In this document: piece after piece, positions 5,588 to 6,315 of the stretch
Layout: the number at the start of each line of letters is the position of its first letter
How positions within the stretch are numbered: the stretch's first letter is position 1
NCBI GenBank assembly: GCA_003647385.1
Contig: QMMT01000134.1
Coordinates: 1 to 6,315, forward strand
Direction of reading: 5' to 3'
DNA length: 6,315 nucleotides
Source: Deltaproteobacteria bacterium
Lineage (GTDB): Bacteria > Desulfobacterota > Desulfobacteria > Desulfobacterales > Desulfobacteraceae
Translations under genes and position numbers: made by a program
The notes under the pieces: generated by a model
Told to the model about the DNA's origin: nothing
Database searches by the model: none
Seen by the model: only the letters and a program-made list of their open reading frames with translations

Positions 5588-6315
5588 ATGACCAAGTCAG
5601 TTGTAAAATCTGTAAAAACGCAACCGGTCGGCTTTGCACCGATCCTGAAGCATTATTTTGAACGATGCTCAATTGCCAAAATCATTGATGAAAATATCCA
5701 GCTTGATCCACGTAGAAAGATTCTCACACATGGCCAGGCTTCAATGGCTATGATTACCGGGATACTGTTCCAGATTTTACAGCTTTACCGAATTTGTAAG
5801 TTTGCAAACGAGACCACGGTACTGGATGTGATTTTACCCGACATTGCCCCTGATGAATATTTTGATGATCGCCTGGCAGACACCTTGGATGCAATTTTTG
5901 ACTATGGTATTGGCAATCTGGAAATGCTTGTTACTCAACACATGATCAAAGAATTCAATATCAAAAATGATATCTGCCATAATGATACCACCAGTGCTTC
6001 AACTTATGGCAATTGTGATAATAACAAAACCTCCGACAGTATTGAGATCACCTTTGGGTACAGTAAAAAACATCGTCAGGATTTAAAGCAACTGGTCTGG
6101 TCTATTTCTGTGAGTTCTGACAGCGCTTTTCCTCTTTTCCAGAAAGCTTATAGCGGTAACACAGCTGATGTTGATACCTATGTTGAACAATGGCAGAATC
6201 TGATTGACCTACTGGGTTATCAAGATTTTTTATATGTAGCAGATTCAAAACTCATTACCAAAGAGAATATGACTCAAATCCACAACGATGATGGTTTCTT
6301 TATTGCGCCGGCACC
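5588..6315 (+). CDS. IS1634-family-like DDE transposase, N-terminal 242 residues (3' end outside window)
   Basis: Open from the ATG at 5588 to the window edge with no stop, so the gene is cut by the window and not evidently broken. Start supported by AGAGG at 5577-5581 with a 6-base spacer. Residues 1-120 resemble the N-terminal DUF4277-type region of IS1634/IS4-superfamily transposases, including FAPILKHYFERCSIAKIIDE (16-35), HGQASMAMITGILF (48-61) and YFDDRLADTLDAIFDYG (91-107). The catalytic RNase H-like domain begins with CHNDTTSASTYGNC (130-143), giving the first acidic residue as Asp133. Asp219 in FLYVADSKL (214-222) is the likely second. The final Glu would lie beyond the window. Such enzymes cut and paste the element by acting at its terminal inverted repeats. 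Transposase call is secure; assignment to IS1634 rests on motif memory. Confidence 0.88.
   Translation, partial: MTKSVVKSVKTQPVGFAPILKHYFERCSIAKIIDENIQLDPRRKILTHGQASMAMITGILFQILQLYRICKFANETTVLDVILPDIAPDEYFDDRLADTLDAIFDYGIGNLEMLVTQHMIKEFNIKNDICHNDTTSASTYGNCDNNKTSDSIEITFGYSKKHRQDLKQLVWSISVSSDSAFPLFQKAYSGNTADVDTYVEQWQNLIDLLGYQDFLYVADSKLITKENMTQIHNDDGFFIAPA

Larger units (their letters stand above)
5523..6315 (+). mobile_element. Left portion of an IS1634-like insertion sequence (left boundary uncertain, right end outside window)
   Basis: Defined by the transposase and its promoter. The left edge is set arbitrarily after the inverted repeat at 5479-5522, which may itself belong to the element. 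It lies downstream of the DUF3088-like gene and interrupts no recognisable ORF in the window. Confidence 0.55.

Overview
The window is an AT-rich bacterial segment. It suggests a Gram-negative, double-membrane organism: there is a probable lipoprotein with a lipobox, an ATPase carrying an OmpA-type peptidoglycan-binding domain, and a pair of divergent envelope genes. Codon and protein style, the ExeA-like/OmpA fusion and the IS1634-like transposase fit a deltaproteobacterial sulfate reducer (Desulfobacterales-like). That placement is inference; no rRNA or taxon marker is present.

Left part (1-3887), an envelope locus. On the minus strand, positions 759 down to the window edge encode the N-terminal 253 residues of a TPR lipoprotein. 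Divergently, a two-gene operon runs on the plus strand. Its first gene encodes a two-TM protein with a periplasmic loop, a long cytoplasmic coiled coil and a RelE/ParE-looking C-terminal domain. Eight bases later comes a 577-residue ExeA/GspA-like AAA+ ATPase with a TM helix, a low-complexity linker and a C-terminal OmpA domain. The likely theme is ATP-driven assembly or positioning of an envelope structure (secretin, polysaccharide exporter or exosortase-type system), with the ATPase in the cytoplasm and the OmpA domain holding the cell wall. The linker contains a C9 and an A10 tract. A one-base slip in the C9 tract removes the OmpA domain.

Middle part (3888-5358), small independent genes: a GNAT acetyltransferase with a strong ribosome binding site and visibly higher GC than its left neighbours; two adjacent hairpins and a promoter-like element; a 67-residue SEC-C zinc-motif protein; and a 115-residue DUF3088-type protein with a CPDC motif. 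The starts of the last two were moved downstream of the longest ORF because good Shine-Dalgarno sites precede the internal ATGs.

Right part (5359-6315), an insertion sequence entering from the right: about 230 bases of AT-rich non-coding DNA with an imperfect inverted repeat and a promoter with a consensus -10, then the first 242 codons of an IS1634-family-like DDE transposase that runs off the window.

The most notable content is the divergent envelope locus with its unusual domain combinations and slippage-prone linker. No rRNA, tRNA or CRISPR array was seen.
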